A stretch of DNA of 64,000 bases, taken from assembly GCA_013339895.1 (NCBI GenBank), contig JABACO010000004.1, positions 6,583,582 through 6,647,581 on the forward strand, given 5' to 3'. The stretch comes from Ephydatia muelleri (lineage: Eukaryota; Porifera; Demospongiae; Spongillida; Spongillidae). The translations under genes were made by a program, and so were the position numbers. Positions 31,720-42,399 of this stretch are shown in pieces; position 1 is the stretch's first letter, and every line of letters begins with the position of its first letter. The notes under the pieces are model-generated. The model made no database searches. It was not told where the DNA came from and worked only from the letters and a program-made list of their open reading frames with translations.

Positions 31720-32130
31720 ACTAAGCTAGCCGTTCCCAACTGTTTTTGTCTCACTCAGGCAGTGAGTTTATGCGGAAAGTTAAAAGAAGAAGAACGCTGC
31801 TCAGTTCCAGACGATCGTACCAAATTAACGGACCCCAAGTGAATATAACCTTGCGCCTCCCACGTCGCCGGCAGTATTCAAAACGGCACGCGTAAGGCTA
31901 TTTGCTAAGCACTCACATCATCCTCTAGTCGTGTAATAAAGCTTTCCTATTTGCCATCATCTTGCTAAAATCATCGTCTTATATCTGCCACGCCCACTCG
32001 GCTACGATTTCGGTCTCACACAATTAACTTTCAGCTCACACATACTCATGCTGGCTCCCACTTGTGCACACACTTGCATTGTTACGTACATGGCCCTGTA
32101 CACTATCGTATGGCATATTTTCTTATACAC
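31720..32130 (+). repeat. Inner part of the left arm of element 1
   Basis: Continues the arm after the Kolobok insertion. It recurs inverted at about 42,400-42,810 and 49,872-50,285 and directly at 43,713-44,129. It contains TGTGTAATAAAGC-like poly(A) signal context (GTGTAATAAAGCTTTCC at about 31,934), CCACGCCCACTCGGCTACG and CATGGCCCTGTACACTATCG. Confidence 0.85.
31770..31895 (+). CDS. Basic 41-codon ORF in the element arm, uncertain
   Basis: Encodes an arginine-rich peptide (M-R-K-V-K-R-R-R-T-L-L, ending R-Q-Y-S-K-R-H-A) and stops about 45 bp before GTGTAATAAAGC. In the other arms an extra G puts the same residues in a longer frame (for example minus strand, 42,635-42,955) without the ATG used here. 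The nucleotide sequence is well kept in four arms. It might be the end of an exon transcribed from the element; no known family. Confidence 0.25.
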   Translation: MRKVKRRRTLLSSRRSYQINGPQVNITLRLPRRRQYSKRHA

Positions 32131-32157
32131 AACCGCACACACACACACACTCACACA

Positions 32158-32196
<39 letters not shown>

Positions 32197-34665
32197 ATGT
32201 ACAGCGTACTTGCACACACCAGTTATACATGTGGCAAACAATACACCTGTCTGATGATGGTACAAACACTCTCACTCACAAACATTGTCACATGCACAAG
32301 TACATGTATTGTATTCAATTCAGCTGATTGCATTTTAATTTGTGTACCAAGCTTGCATAAAACACACATGCACAGGCACACACACACACATGACATACAC
32401 ACACAGACACACAAATGCACACACAGACACACTAACACATGACATACACACACAGACACACAAATGCACACACAGACACACTAACACATGACATACACAC
32501 ACAGACACACAAATGCACACACAGACACACTAACGCACACACACATACACACATGACATACACACAGACGCATACAAACACACACAGACACACTAACGCA
32601 CACACACACACTCACACAGACACACACACAGGCACACACAGACACAAATGCACACGCAGACACACTAACACACACACACACAAACGCACACAGACACACA
32701 CACATGACATACACACAGACGCATACAAACACACACACACTAATGCACACACACACACTAACGCACACAGACACACACATGACATACACACCAGACGCAT
32801 ACAAACACATGCACATAGATACACAGACACACATGGACACACAAAAAACACGACACACATATGACAAACACACACACACGCACACACACACACGTACACA
32901 CACACATGGAAATACGCACTAGCACACAGACACACATGCACACACACATGCATGAAATACACACTAGCACACACAGACACACTACATACACACAGATGCA
33001 TTCAAACACACACACACAGACACACTAACGCACACACACACAAACACACACGCACACATGACATATACACATACACACACACACACACACTAACGCACAC
33101 ACACACTAACGCACACAGACACACACATGACATACACACAGACGCATACAAACACACACACACAGATACACAGACACACATGGACACACAAAACACACGA
33201 CACACATATGACAAACACACACACGCACACACACACACACGTACACATACACACATAGAAATACACACTAGCACACACAGACACACATGCGCACACACAT
33301 GCATGAAATACACACTAGCACACACATGCACACACAGACAGACATGACATACACACACAGACACACTAACACACACACACATGACATACACACACAGACA
33401 CACAAATGCACACACAGACTGCATTTCAATTTGTGTACCAAACACACACATGCACACGCACAGGCACACACACACACATGACATACACACACAAATGCAC
33501 ACACAGACACACTAACGCACACACACACAGACACACAAATGCACACACAGACACACAAATGTACACACAGACACACTAATGCACACACACACACACACAG
33601 GCACAGACACATGACATACACACACAGACACACAAATGCACACACAGACACACACATACACAAACGCACACACATGACATACACTGTACACACAGACGCA
33701 TACAAACACGCACACAGACACACTAACGCGCACACACTCACACAGACACACACAGACACATGACATACACACACAGACACACTAACGCACACACACACAC
33801 AAACACACACAGACACACACATGACATACACACTGACGCATACAAACAGACACTAACACAGATACACAGACACACACATGGACACACAAAACACACGACA
33901 CACATATGACAAACACACACACGCACACACACACACGTACACACACACATGGAAATACACACTAGCACACACAGACACACATGCAGACACACATGCATGA
34001 AATACACACTAGCACACACATGCACACACAGGCACACACAGACACACATGCATACACACAGATGCATACAAACACACACACACAGACACACTAACGCACA
34101 CACACACACAAACTCACACACAGACGCACACATGGCATACACAGACACATACAAACACACACACACACATGACATACACACAGACGCATACAAACACACA
34201 CACACAGATACACAGACACACACATGGACACACAAAACACACGACACACACATATACAAACACACACACACATGCACACACACACACATGGAAATACACA
34301 CTAGCACACACAGACACACATGCATACACAGGCACACACGAAATACACAGACACACACACGAGACAGTCACACAAAACACTCAGACACACACACACACAC
34401 GGACACACAAGCACACACAGACACACACACAAAATATATACACTCACAAAATACACAGACACACACACAGAAACACACAGACACGCAAACTTGCACACAG
34501 ACTCGCACACACAAAATACATATAGACACACATGCACAGACACAACAGACACACACTCACAGATACACACACAATACACACAGACACACATACAGATACA
34601 CACATACAGATATACAGACGCACACACAGACTCGCACATGTGCACAGACACGTGTTACACAAAGC
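32131..34665 (+). repeat. CA-rich tract, left side of element 1
   Basis: About 2.5 kb of CA-dominated DNA with short words such as ACATGACATACACACA, ACGCATACAAACACAC and GGAAATACACACTAGCACAC repeated irregularly. About 150 bp of normal sequence (32,196-32,360) interrupt it near the start. The long open frames here are artefacts of the simple sequence. The inverted counterpart is 47,590-49,795. Confidence 0.9.
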
Positions 34666-35079
34666 ACACACCGTTGTTCATGTGGAAAAAAACAGTAGTG
34701 CTCTCTGATAATGATGGTACACAAATTTTCTCTCACTGAATGCCTTCTCTGCACATGCATTTTTGATCTATCTATTGAACAGCTCATGAGACCATGAGAC
34801 ATGTCTACACATGTAGTGCCATTGGAGTGGTCTTTATGCATACATTGTGTCCTTATAGAACTGTCCCCTGACACAAGGGACAAGTCATGCATGTAAGGAT
34901 ATGCCATGGTTTGCAAGGCTTCTGAGTGCTTGTGGAATGATGAATATTGCTATCCATTGTGTCTGTGTAAACTTACCACGGGCCCTGACCTACCGCAATC
35001 AGCAATGACATCGCCAGGCAGAACCATCGCCCTTCATAAAAAACTGCTGCGTGGTACATCCTTCTAGAAGAGGCAGCAC

Positions 35080-35158
35080 TAGTCTCGTACCCAGACCCAG
35101 ATTCCCAACAGCTGCGCCACCCGCAGCTGTTGGGAATCTGGGTCTGGGTACGAGACTA
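35080..35158. repeat. 79-bp perfect hairpin
   Basis: 37-bp arms (TAGTCTCGTACCCAGACCCA outermost) and a 5-nt loop. The copy in element 2 is at 47,119-47,188, with part of one arm deleted. Looks like a small MITE nested in the core before the two elements separated. Confidence 0.85.
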
Positions 35159-35528
35159 AGGCAGCACACTGTACTAGCGTCGTAGAAGGCACTACATACT
35201 TTGTACTTATGGTGAGGAACAGCAATCTGAGTTCATGTACACTCGTTTAATTCGCTGCATTCAATTAGTACGACACGGGACACACAACATTGTGCTGATG
35301 AAAACAGTAGGCCTGTGAGACCTGCGATGGTACCTCCCTTATCGTTGCCGATCGTGGTAGGTCAGGTAAGTTTACACAGACATATCGATAGCAAGCTAGT
35401 AACGATTTCATTATACTGTACTCCGAAAATGCTTTTTTTACAGGTCAGACGAGCACTTGTACAGAGTGCTAAATGAGAGAAGAGTATACGTCTGCTTGCA
35501 ACAATACAGAGGAAACACACAGAGATTG

Positions 35529-35629
<101 letters not shown>

Positions 35630-35871
35630 CAGGATGTACAGACGCATTTGCACAACATATACACATGTATCAGGGTGTGTGAACCAACATGAGGGCATGT
35701 TCATGTGCTCTGTGTGAGCTAAATATTGTATGGGCAAAGAGAGACTCAAGTCTCTGCAACTGGTACACAAGCCACCTAGCTGAGTAGTGGAGGCATAAAG
35801 AATGATAAGAAGTTGTTCAAGGATCAAGGATTTTGCCAAACAAGAAAGCTTTATTACACAATTGTACTTAA

Positions 35872-36057
35872 CTACAAAAAGATGGATGTGAGTGTGTAAG
35901 AACTTAAAGTCTTATGCACGTTGCTGCAGGGACCCTCCACACACACACCACAATTTTTGGCCAACTGTGTAAATCTCATCAAGGAATGATAGCCGACAAC
36001 AACTTTTTCGATGACAACATCATACGCTTCATGATTTAAAAAAATAAATTCGTGCAT
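35872..36057 (-). CDS. 61-codon minus-strand ORF in the element core, uncertain
   Basis: Starts M-H-E-F-I-F and ends S-I-F-L, followed about 15 bp later by TGTGTAATAAAGCTTTC, the same poly(A)-like context as at the end of the arm ORF. The inverted copy (45,758-45,940) keeps the frame, with one codon fewer and a few replacements. Cysteines in C-G-V-C-V-E-G-P-C. No known domain. It could be a 3' exon of a transcript of the element. Confidence 0.3.
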   Translation of the reverse strand: MHEFIFLNHEAYDVVIEKVVVGYHSLMRFTQLAKNCGVCVEGPCSNVHKTLSSYTLTSIFL

Positions 36058-36300
36058 CTCTACATGTAGACTTGTATATTTAATTATTCATTTTGCTCCA
36101 AAGAAATCAGCCACCCCCCCCCCACACACACACACACTTTTTAATATTGTACCATGGGGCCCAGTGCTGTGGTGAATACAGTGATATACTTTGCCACATG
36201 CATACAGTGGTACTGGACACCAATCCTATGGGGGCTGAGGACCAATATATGACATAGAGCTCGCACTTTAGAGACGGTACATACACACAGGTACATGTAG

Positions 36301-36527
36301 CTACATGTGTGTCTGTATATGTGTGTGTCTGTGTGTGTCGTGTGTGTATCTGTGTGTCCATGTCGTGTGTGTATCTGTGTGTCCATGTGTGTGCATGTGT
36401 GTCTCTGTGTATGTCTGCATGTGTGTGTCTATGTGTATTTCGTGTGTGTGTCTATATGTATTTTTTTGTATGAGTCTGTGTGCATGTATGTCTGTGTGCG
36501 TATCTGTGTATTTCATGTGTGTGTCTG
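36301..36527 (+). repeat. GT-rich tract before the LTR retrotransposon
   Basis: GT-rich words continuous in the ancestor with 41,596 onward. The retrotransposon inserted after GTCTG (36,523-36,527). Confidence 0.85.
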
Positions 36528-36837
36528 TGTCATGGAGCAAAGCTAAGCATGACGAGAGTGAAGAGTGCGACCCTATGAATAGGTGCCAGGGTGCAGAATG
36601 CAAGGAGGGCAGATTGATGAAAGGGGGTCCAACTCTGAAAGGATGACCTGTGACTAGGAGCAGCAGGGTATAAAAGGAGAGCTAGAGAGAGAGGAAGTGG
36701 GTGGCTAGGCAGTATTGGGTTTTGTCTTGCGTAGATCAAATGCAATGTGTGTGCATTGGTCTTAAAGATAAAGAGTGACAGTTAAATTGTCTCGTTGGTG
36801 TGCGCGAGCTACGCGGTGGCGAAGCGGGTCCATAACA
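36528..36837 (+). repeat. 5' LTR (310 bp)
   Basis: TG...CA ends. TATAAAA at 36,669-36,675 is a likely promoter. It differs from the 3' LTR only at the A in GAAGAGTGCG (T in the 3' copy). Confidence 0.95.
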
Positions 36838-36840
36838 GTT

Positions 36841-36858
36841 TGGTGGCAGCGGTGGGAT
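36841..36858 (+). promoter_or_regulatory. Primer-binding site
   Basis: TGGTGGCAGCGGTGGGAT starts three bases after the LTR end. TGG matches the universal CCA end of a tRNA; the tRNA identity was not determined. Confidence 0.7.
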
Positions 36859-36901
36859 CTGTTCGTCTGACAGTTGTTGGATCAACTGCGCATAGAGCTG
36901 T

Positions 36902-39900
36902 ATGACCACCAGGTCAGGACGTACATACAAAGCGATGGCGGAGATTAACTGGGAAGCAATGCTACAGGGTTTGGCGGAAGACCGAAGGAAGCGCGATGAA
37001 GAGATCGAAAATGAAAGAGCGCGGAGAGAAGCCGAGGTTGTTGACGAGCGGCGGCGGAGAGAAGAGGAGCACGTCGCGAGAGAAGCTGAAATGGCGAGAA
37101 GGTTAGAAGAGGAACGTCGAAGTCGCGGAGAGGAGAGAGAGGCTATGAGAAACCAAATGGATCAGCTAGCGAAGATGGTGGAGAGGTCTGTCGTCGCGGC
37201 AGGAGCAAAGAGTCCTGCGGAGTTGGGAATCAAGTTGGTCGCCCTGAGAGATAGCGACGACATTGAAGCGTACCTAGTTACGTTTGAGCGAATAATGGCA
37301 GCACACAAGATCGAGCGAAGTCGATGGCCGCATTATTTGGCTCCACAGCTGAGCGGAAGGGCGCAGTTAGCGTTTGTGGCACTACCGATTACAGATTCGG
37401 CAAACTACGATGCGATCAAAGCCGCGATCCTGATGCGCTATGATTTAAACGAGGAGGCTTACCGGAATTGTTTTCGGACAGCAGTTCGGAAGGTGGGGGA
37501 GACCCACCGGGAGTTCAGCGTACGGTTGATGGATCTACTGTCGAAGTGGCTGCGTGAGTACAAGACTGTGGACGACATTCAGCAAGAGTTCGGCATGGAG
37601 CAACTTCTGAATTGTCTCACACCAGAGAAGCGGCTGTGGTTGTTGGAACGGAAACCAAAGGGGTGTGTGAAGGCAGGCGAGATGCTGGATACGTACGAAC
37701 AGGCTCGACGCAAGGAAGGCGGACCGGAGAAGCAGAGGCAGGGTGTCAAAGAAAGTGAGACCTTGCAGGAGAGTGAGAAAGTCCCGAGAGATACACCTGT
37801 ACTAAGGAGGCCAGAGCAGAGAAGCTCAGGTAGAGGTCCGAGGTGTTTTTCATGCCATCAGTTGGGGCATATCTCGAGTAAGTGTCCCAGTCGAGGGAGT
37901 TACTATGGAGGACGTTTCGGGAATTGTCGGAAGTTCAAAAAGACAGATGGAGATACCTTGGTTCCTGTGAGGAGCGGAAAGGTAGAGGGTACAGATGTCT
38001 CGGATATCGTGTTGGACACAGGAGCGGGGAGAACGCTGGTGCGGTCGTGTCTGGTACCCAGGAAGAGACTGTTGGGAAGGAACGTGATGGTGGAGTGCGT
38101 ACACGGGGATAGAGTATCCTATCCGTTAGCCCGAGTCGAGGTCATTGTGGACGAGAAGCACTACTGGTTGGAGGCAGCAGCTGTGAAAAAGCTTCCAATG
38201 TCAGTGTTGTTGGGAAGAGATGTACCGGAGCTGGTGAAGATCGGTCCGACGGTTGAAGTTCCCAAGAAGAGTTGGGTGATGGCAGCGACTACGCGGGCTC
38301 AGGCAAAGAAGCGGATGGAGGAGGATGCCCGTACCGTACAAAAAGAGAAGCAGAGTGGGGCAAAGGCCACGCCTGTGATGGAACAGGTGGATAGCGACGT
38401 TGCAATGGATAGCTTAAAGAATAGTTTGGACAACGCGGCAGTGCTACACAGAGCAGAAGGCGTGAAGGCACCAGAGAAGCCGGAGCAGCTCGATGGAGAG
38501 GCGGAGAAGTTGTTCAATGTGGAAAAGATCCAGAGATTGCAGCGGGAAGACCCTACTTTGCAGCCGTTGTGGAAGGCGGCGAAAGGAGAGCGCACGAAGG
38601 TGAACGTGTGGTTTTATGAAGAGAACGGGATGCTATATCGTCATTGGCAGCCACTTTCGGATGGAGAAGGCCTGGCGATTGAGCAGTTGGTGCTACCGGT
38701 TGCAGTTCGGAGAACGGTTATGACGGTGGCTCATGAAATCCCGTTGGCTGGTCATATGGGGAAGAAACGGACGGTGCAGCGAGTGCTACAGCGGTTCTAC
38801 TGGCCGTCAGTATACCGTGATGTGGCAGAGTGGTGCAAGTGCTGTGCGATATGCCAGAAGTGTTCGAAGGGCAGGAAGGGATATGCTCCCCTTATGCCCC
38901 TACCGATCATAGAAGAGCCGTTTGGGAGGATCGCGATGGACATTGTAGGACCTCTTCCGAGGAGCAGGTCAGGAAACAAGTATGTCCTAGTAGTCTGTGA
39001 CTATGCGACGAGGTACCCAGAGGCTGTGGCATTGAAATCCATAGATGCGGAACATGTGGCGGAGGAACTGATCCCGTTGTTCGCCAGAGTTGGGGTCCCG
39101 AGGGAGATTCTGACGGACCAAGGGTCGAATTTCACATCCAGACTGCTGGAGGAGCTGTATCGACTCCTACATGTGAGGCCAATTAGGACCAGCCCTTATC
39201 ATCCTCAAACGGACGGGTTGGTCGAGCGGTTCAATGGAACGCTGAAGGCCATGTTGAGAAAAGTTGCGACCGCTGAGGGTCAAGATTGGGACAAGTGGCT
39301 ACCGTATGTGCTGTTCGCGTATCGAGAGGTACCGCAAGCATCCACAGGATTTTCACCTTTTGAGCTGGTGTATGGGAGGCAAGTGAGAGGACCGCTCGAT
39401 ATCCTGAAAGAGACGTGGGAAGCACCTAGCCAAGGAAGTGACGAGAGCATAGTGTCGTATGTACTGAGCGTGCAGGAGAGGTTGGCCAAAATGACGGAAT
39501 TGGTGAAGAAGAACCTGGCGCAGGCTCAAGTCGAGCAGAAGCAGTGGTACGACCAAAATGCAAGAGAACGCGTGTTCAAAGATGGAGACCAGGTGCTGGT
39601 ATTACTACCGACAAGTACGAGCAAATTGATGGCGAGTTGGCAAGGTCCGTACGGTATAACCAAAAGGGTTACTCCAGTTACCTACGAGGTCAACATGCAC
39701 GACAAGAGAAAGAAAAAGAGAATATTCCACGTGAACATGCTGAAAGAGTGGAATATGCCAACAACGGTATGCCTGTGGACGGAAGAAGTAAACGAGGAAG
39801 GCGAAGAGGAGATTCCGTTGTGGGAGAGGAACAAGGAGAATGGAGAGATGAAAGTAGGAAAGATGGTTGGAACCGAACAACTGAGGCAGCTTCATGATTT

Positions 39901-41206
39901 GCACAAAGATTTCGCGGATGTGATCAGGAACACACCAGGGAGGACGAATCTTGCGGTGCATTCGATTGAAACTAACGGTCCACCAACAAGGTTACCGCCC
40001 TATCGATTGCCATATTGCTATCGGGATTCGGTGAAGGAGGAGTTGGAAGAGATGCTGAAGCATGGAGTAATTGAGCGTTCCAACAGTCCTTGGGCATCGC
40101 CCATGGTCCTTGTCAAGAAAAAGGATGGATCCCTGCGAGTCTGTGTCGATTTCCGTCGGTTGAACGGAGTGACGCGACAGGATGCGTACCCTATGCCGCG
40201 GATCGACGAGCTGATTGACAGGCTTGGACGGGCGAAGGTGATCACAACCTTGGATTTGTCAAAAGGTTATTGGCAAGCGCCAGTTGCAGCTGAGGACCGA
40301 GCAAAGACTGCATTTTCTTCTCCATATGGACTGTTCCAGTTTACAGTAATGCCGTTCGGATTGCAAGGAGCCCCAGCGACGTTCCAGAGAATGATGGACG
40401 AATTGTTGAGAGGAACAGAGGGCTACTCAGCAGCTTACCTGGATGATATTGTGATTTACAGTGATAATTGGAAGGATCACATGAAGCATTTGAAGGAGGT
40501 GTTCCGGAGATTGAGAAAAGCTGCTCTAACGGTGAAGTTGGATAAGTGCCAGTTCGGGATGGACCAATGCATATATCTTGGACATATGGTGGGAAATGGA
40601 ACTGTGAGACCAGAAAATTCCAAACTGGAGGCACTCAAGGAGTTTCCAATTCCAAGGACAAAGACGGCGGTGAGGGGATTTCTAGGATTGGCGGGCTATT
40701 ACAGGAGATTTATCCCGAATTTTGCGGAGACTGCAGCACCTTTGACTGATCTGACGAGGAAAACAGCCACAAAAGAGGTCCAGTGGAATAGTGAGTGTGG
40801 AAGGGCGTTTGAGAAATTGAAATCATTGCTGTGCGGGGAACCGGTGTTGAAGTGCCCAGATTTCGAGAAACCGTTTGTGTTGCAAACCGATGCATCAGAT
40901 CGAGGAGTGGGCGCGGTCCTAAGTCAATTGTATGAGGGGGAAGATCATCCTGTGGCGTATTTCAGCCGGAAGCTGTTGCCCAGAGAAGAGAAGTACTCGG
41001 TGGTGGAAAAGGAGTGTTTGGCGATAAAGTTGGCGGTGCAGATTTTCAGAGTGTACCTTCTAGGAAGATCATTTACCATCCAGACGGATCATAGGTCACT
41101 GGAGTGGCTTGATCGCCTAAAAGATGCTAATAATAGGCTGATGCGATGGAGTCTTGCGCTGCAGCCATTCCAGTTCTCCGTGCAATATCGCACAGGAATA
41201 GGCTAA
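36902..41206 (+). CDS. Gag-pol polyprotein of the Gmr1-like retrotransposon
   Basis: A single frame of 1,434 codons. A charged coiled coil (residues about 20-95) precedes the gag region (about 117-270) and one zinc knuckle (C315, C318, H323, C328). The protease motif L-D-T-G-A-G has its aspartate at 372. Integrase follows: a zinc-binding H-H-C-C segment (about 610-660), the catalytic triad D680, D739 and E775 (spacing D-35-E), and a GPY/F module (W-Q-G-P-Y near 913). Reverse transcriptase comes after it (V-D-F-R-R-L-N, then Y-L-D-D-I at 1179-1183), then RNase H (T-D-A-S, aspartate 1330). The frame stops at 41,204-41,206 after G-I-G; the usual N-A-D-A-L-S-R end of this region lies just downstream in another frame, consistent with one extra base. 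All catalytic residues are intact upstream of that. Confidence 0.93.
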   Translation: MTTRSGRTYKAMAEINWEAMLQGLAEDRRKRDEEIENERARREAEVVDERRRREEEHVAREAEMARRLEEERRSRGEEREAMRNQMDQLAKMVERSVVAAGAKSPAELGIKLVALRDSDDIEAYLVTFERIMAAHKIERSRWPHYLAPQLSGRAQLAFVALPITDSANYDAIKAAILMRYDLNEEAYRNCFRTAVRKVGETHREFSVRLMDLLSKWLREYKTVDDIQQEFGMEQLLNCLTPEKRLWLLERKPKGCVKAGEMLDTYEQARRKEGGPEKQRQGVKESETLQESEKVPRDTPVLRRPEQRSSGRGPRCFSCHQLGHISSKCPSRGSYYGGRFGNCRKFKKTDGDTLVPVRSGKVEGTDVSDIVLDTGAGRTLVRSCLVPRKRLLGRNVMVECVHGDRVSYPLARVEVIVDEKHYWLEAAAVKKLPMSVLLGRDVPELVKIGPTVEVPKKSWVMAATTRAQAKKRMEEDARTVQKEKQSGAKATPVMEQVDSDVAMDSLKNSLDNAAVLHRAEGVKAPEKPEQLDGEAEKLFNVEKIQRLQREDPTLQPLWKAAKGERTKVNVWFYEENGMLYRHWQPLSDGEGLAIEQLVLPVAVRRTVMTVAHEIPLAGHMGKKRTVQRVLQRFYWPSVYRDVAEWCKCCAICQKCSKGRKGYAPLMPLPIIEEPFGRIAMDIVGPLPRSRSGNKYVLVVCDYATRYPEAVALKSIDAEHVAEELIPLFARVGVPREILTDQGSNFTSRLLEELYRLLHVRPIRTSPYHPQTDGLVERFNGTLKAMLRKVATAEGQDWDKWLPYVLFAYREVPQASTGFSPFELVYGRQVRGPLDILKETWEAPSQGSDESIVSYVLSVQERLAKMTELVKKNLAQAQVEQKQWYDQNARERVFKDGDQVLVLLPTSTSKLMASWQGPYGITKRVTPVTYEVNMHDKRKKKRIFHVNMLKEWNMPTTVCLWTEEVNEEGEEEIPLWERNKENGEMKVGKMVGTEQLRQLHDLHKDFADVIRNTPGRTNLAVHSIETNGPPTRLPPYRLPYCYRDSVKEELEEMLKHGVIERSNSPWASPMVLVKKKDGSLRVCVDFRRLNGVTRQDAYPMPRIDELIDRLGRAKVITTLDLSKGYWQAPVAAEDRAKTAFSSPYGLFQFTVMPFGLQGAPATFQRMMDELLRGTEGYSAAYLDDIVIYSDNWKDHMKHLKEVFRRLRKAALTVKLDKCQFGMDQCIYLGHMVGNGTVRPENSKLEALKEFPIPRTKTAVRGFLGLAGYYRRFIPNFAETAAPLTDLTRKTATKEVQWNSECGRAFEKLKSLLCGEPVLKCPDFEKPFVLQTDASDRGVGAVLSQLYEGEDHPVAYFSRKLLPREEKYSVVEKECLAIKLAVQIFRVYLLGRSFTIQTDHRSLEWLDRLKDANNRLMRWSLALQPFQFSVQYRTGIG

Positions 41207-41262
41207 CGCCAATGCGGATGCCTTGTCCAGAGTGTTTAGTGATGGAGCGACAGGTGTGTCGC

Positions 41263-41280
41263 TGGAGAAGGGTGGTGGAG
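41263..41280 (+). promoter_or_regulatory. Polypurine tract
   Basis: GGAGAAGGGTGGTGGAG directly before the 3' LTR, in the position of the plus-strand primer. It contains two T residues, so it is not a perfect purine run. Confidence 0.65.
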
Positions 41281-41590
41281 TGTCATGGAGCAAAGCTAAG
41301 CATGACGAGAGTGAAGTGTGCGACCCTATGAATAGGTGCCAGGGTGCAGAATGCAAGGAGGGCAGATTGATGAAAGGGGGTCCAACTCTGAAAGGATGAC
41401 CTGTGACTAGGAGCAGCAGGGTATAAAAGGAGAGCTAGAGAGAGAGGAAGTGGGTGGCTAGGCAGTATTGGGTTTTGTCTTGCGTAGATCAAATGCAATG
41501 TGTGTGCATTGGTCTTAAAGATAAAGAGTGACAGTTAAATTGTCTCGTTGGTGTGCGCGAGCTACGCGGTGGCGAAGCGGGTCCATAACA
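41281..41590 (+). repeat. 3' LTR (310 bp)
   Basis: Same length and ends as the 5' LTR. TATAAAA at 41,422-41,428. Followed by the GTCTG target duplication. Confidence 0.95.
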
Positions 41591-41595
41591 GTCTG

Positions 41596-42349
41596 TAGGT
41601 GTGTTTGTGTATTTCATGTGTGTGTCTTTGTGTGCTTGTGTGTCTGTGTCTGTTGTGTGTGTATGGCATGTGTGTATCTTGTGTGTGCGTGTGTGTGTCT
41701 GTGCATGTGTGTGCGTCTGCATGTGTGTGTCTGTGCATGTGTGTGTCTATGCTTGTGTGTCCATGTGTGCCCGCGTCTGTGTGTCTGTCGTGTGTGTGAG
41801 TCTGTGTGTATGTCGTGTGTGTGTCTGTGTATTTCATGTGCATGTCTGTGTGTGTCTCTGTGCATGTCTGTGTGTGTCTGTGTCTGTGTATGTGTCTGTC
41901 GTGTCAGAGTGTGTTGTGTGGGTCTATGCGTGCCTGTGTGTGTGTGTCTGTGTGTGCGTCTGTGCGTGTGTGTCTGTGCATGCCTGCATGTGTCTGTGTG
42001 TATGTGTCTGTGTGTTATGTGTCTGTGTGAGTGTCTGTGTGTGTGTCTGTGTGTGTGCATGTGTGTCTGTGTGTGCCTGTGTGTGTGTGTCTGTGTGTGT
42101 GCCTGTGTGTGTGTGTCTGTGTGTATGTTGTGTGTGTGTCTGTGTGTGTGTCTGTGTGTCTGTGTGTGTGTGCGTCTGTGTTGTGTCTGTGTATGTGTCT
42201 GTGTGTGTGTGTCTGTGTGTATGTTGTGTGTGTGTCTATGTGTGTGTCTGTGTGTGTGTATCTGTGTGTGTGTGTCTGTGTGTTGTGTGTGTGTCCATGT
42301 GTACCTGTGTGTCCGTGTCCGTATGTGTGTGTGTGTTTGTGGGTGTACG

Positions 42350-42397
<48 letters not shown>

Positions 42398-42399
42398 TT
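41596..42399 (+). repeat. GT-rich tract, right side of element 1
   Basis: Continuation of the tract interrupted by the retrotransposon. Inverted counterpart at 44,545-45,270. Ends with a pure GT run (42,356-42,396). Long frames here are simple-sequence artefacts. Confidence 0.88.

Larger units (their letters stand above)
36523..41595 (+). mobile_element. Ty3/gypsy LTR retrotransposon with integrase before reverse transcriptase (Gmr1-like)
   Basis: A 5,063-bp element (36,528-41,590) flanked by a GTCTG target duplication (36,523-36,527 and 41,591-41,595). The two 310-bp LTRs start TGTCATGG, end ATAACA and differ at one base. A primer-binding site, a single gag-pol ORF and a purine-rich tract are all in place. 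Domain order gag, protease, integrase, RT, RNase H is that of Gmr1-type elements and differs from the usual Ty3/gypsy order. The empty site is preserved in element 2 near 45,270. The near-identical LTRs mean a recent insertion. Confidence 0.92.

Noticed and set aside
32000..34916. Numerous His/Thr-rich and Cys/Val-rich frames in the CA/GT tracts as cysteine-rich proteins
   Set aside because: They are translations of simple sequence and occur in several frames and both strands with no conserved start.
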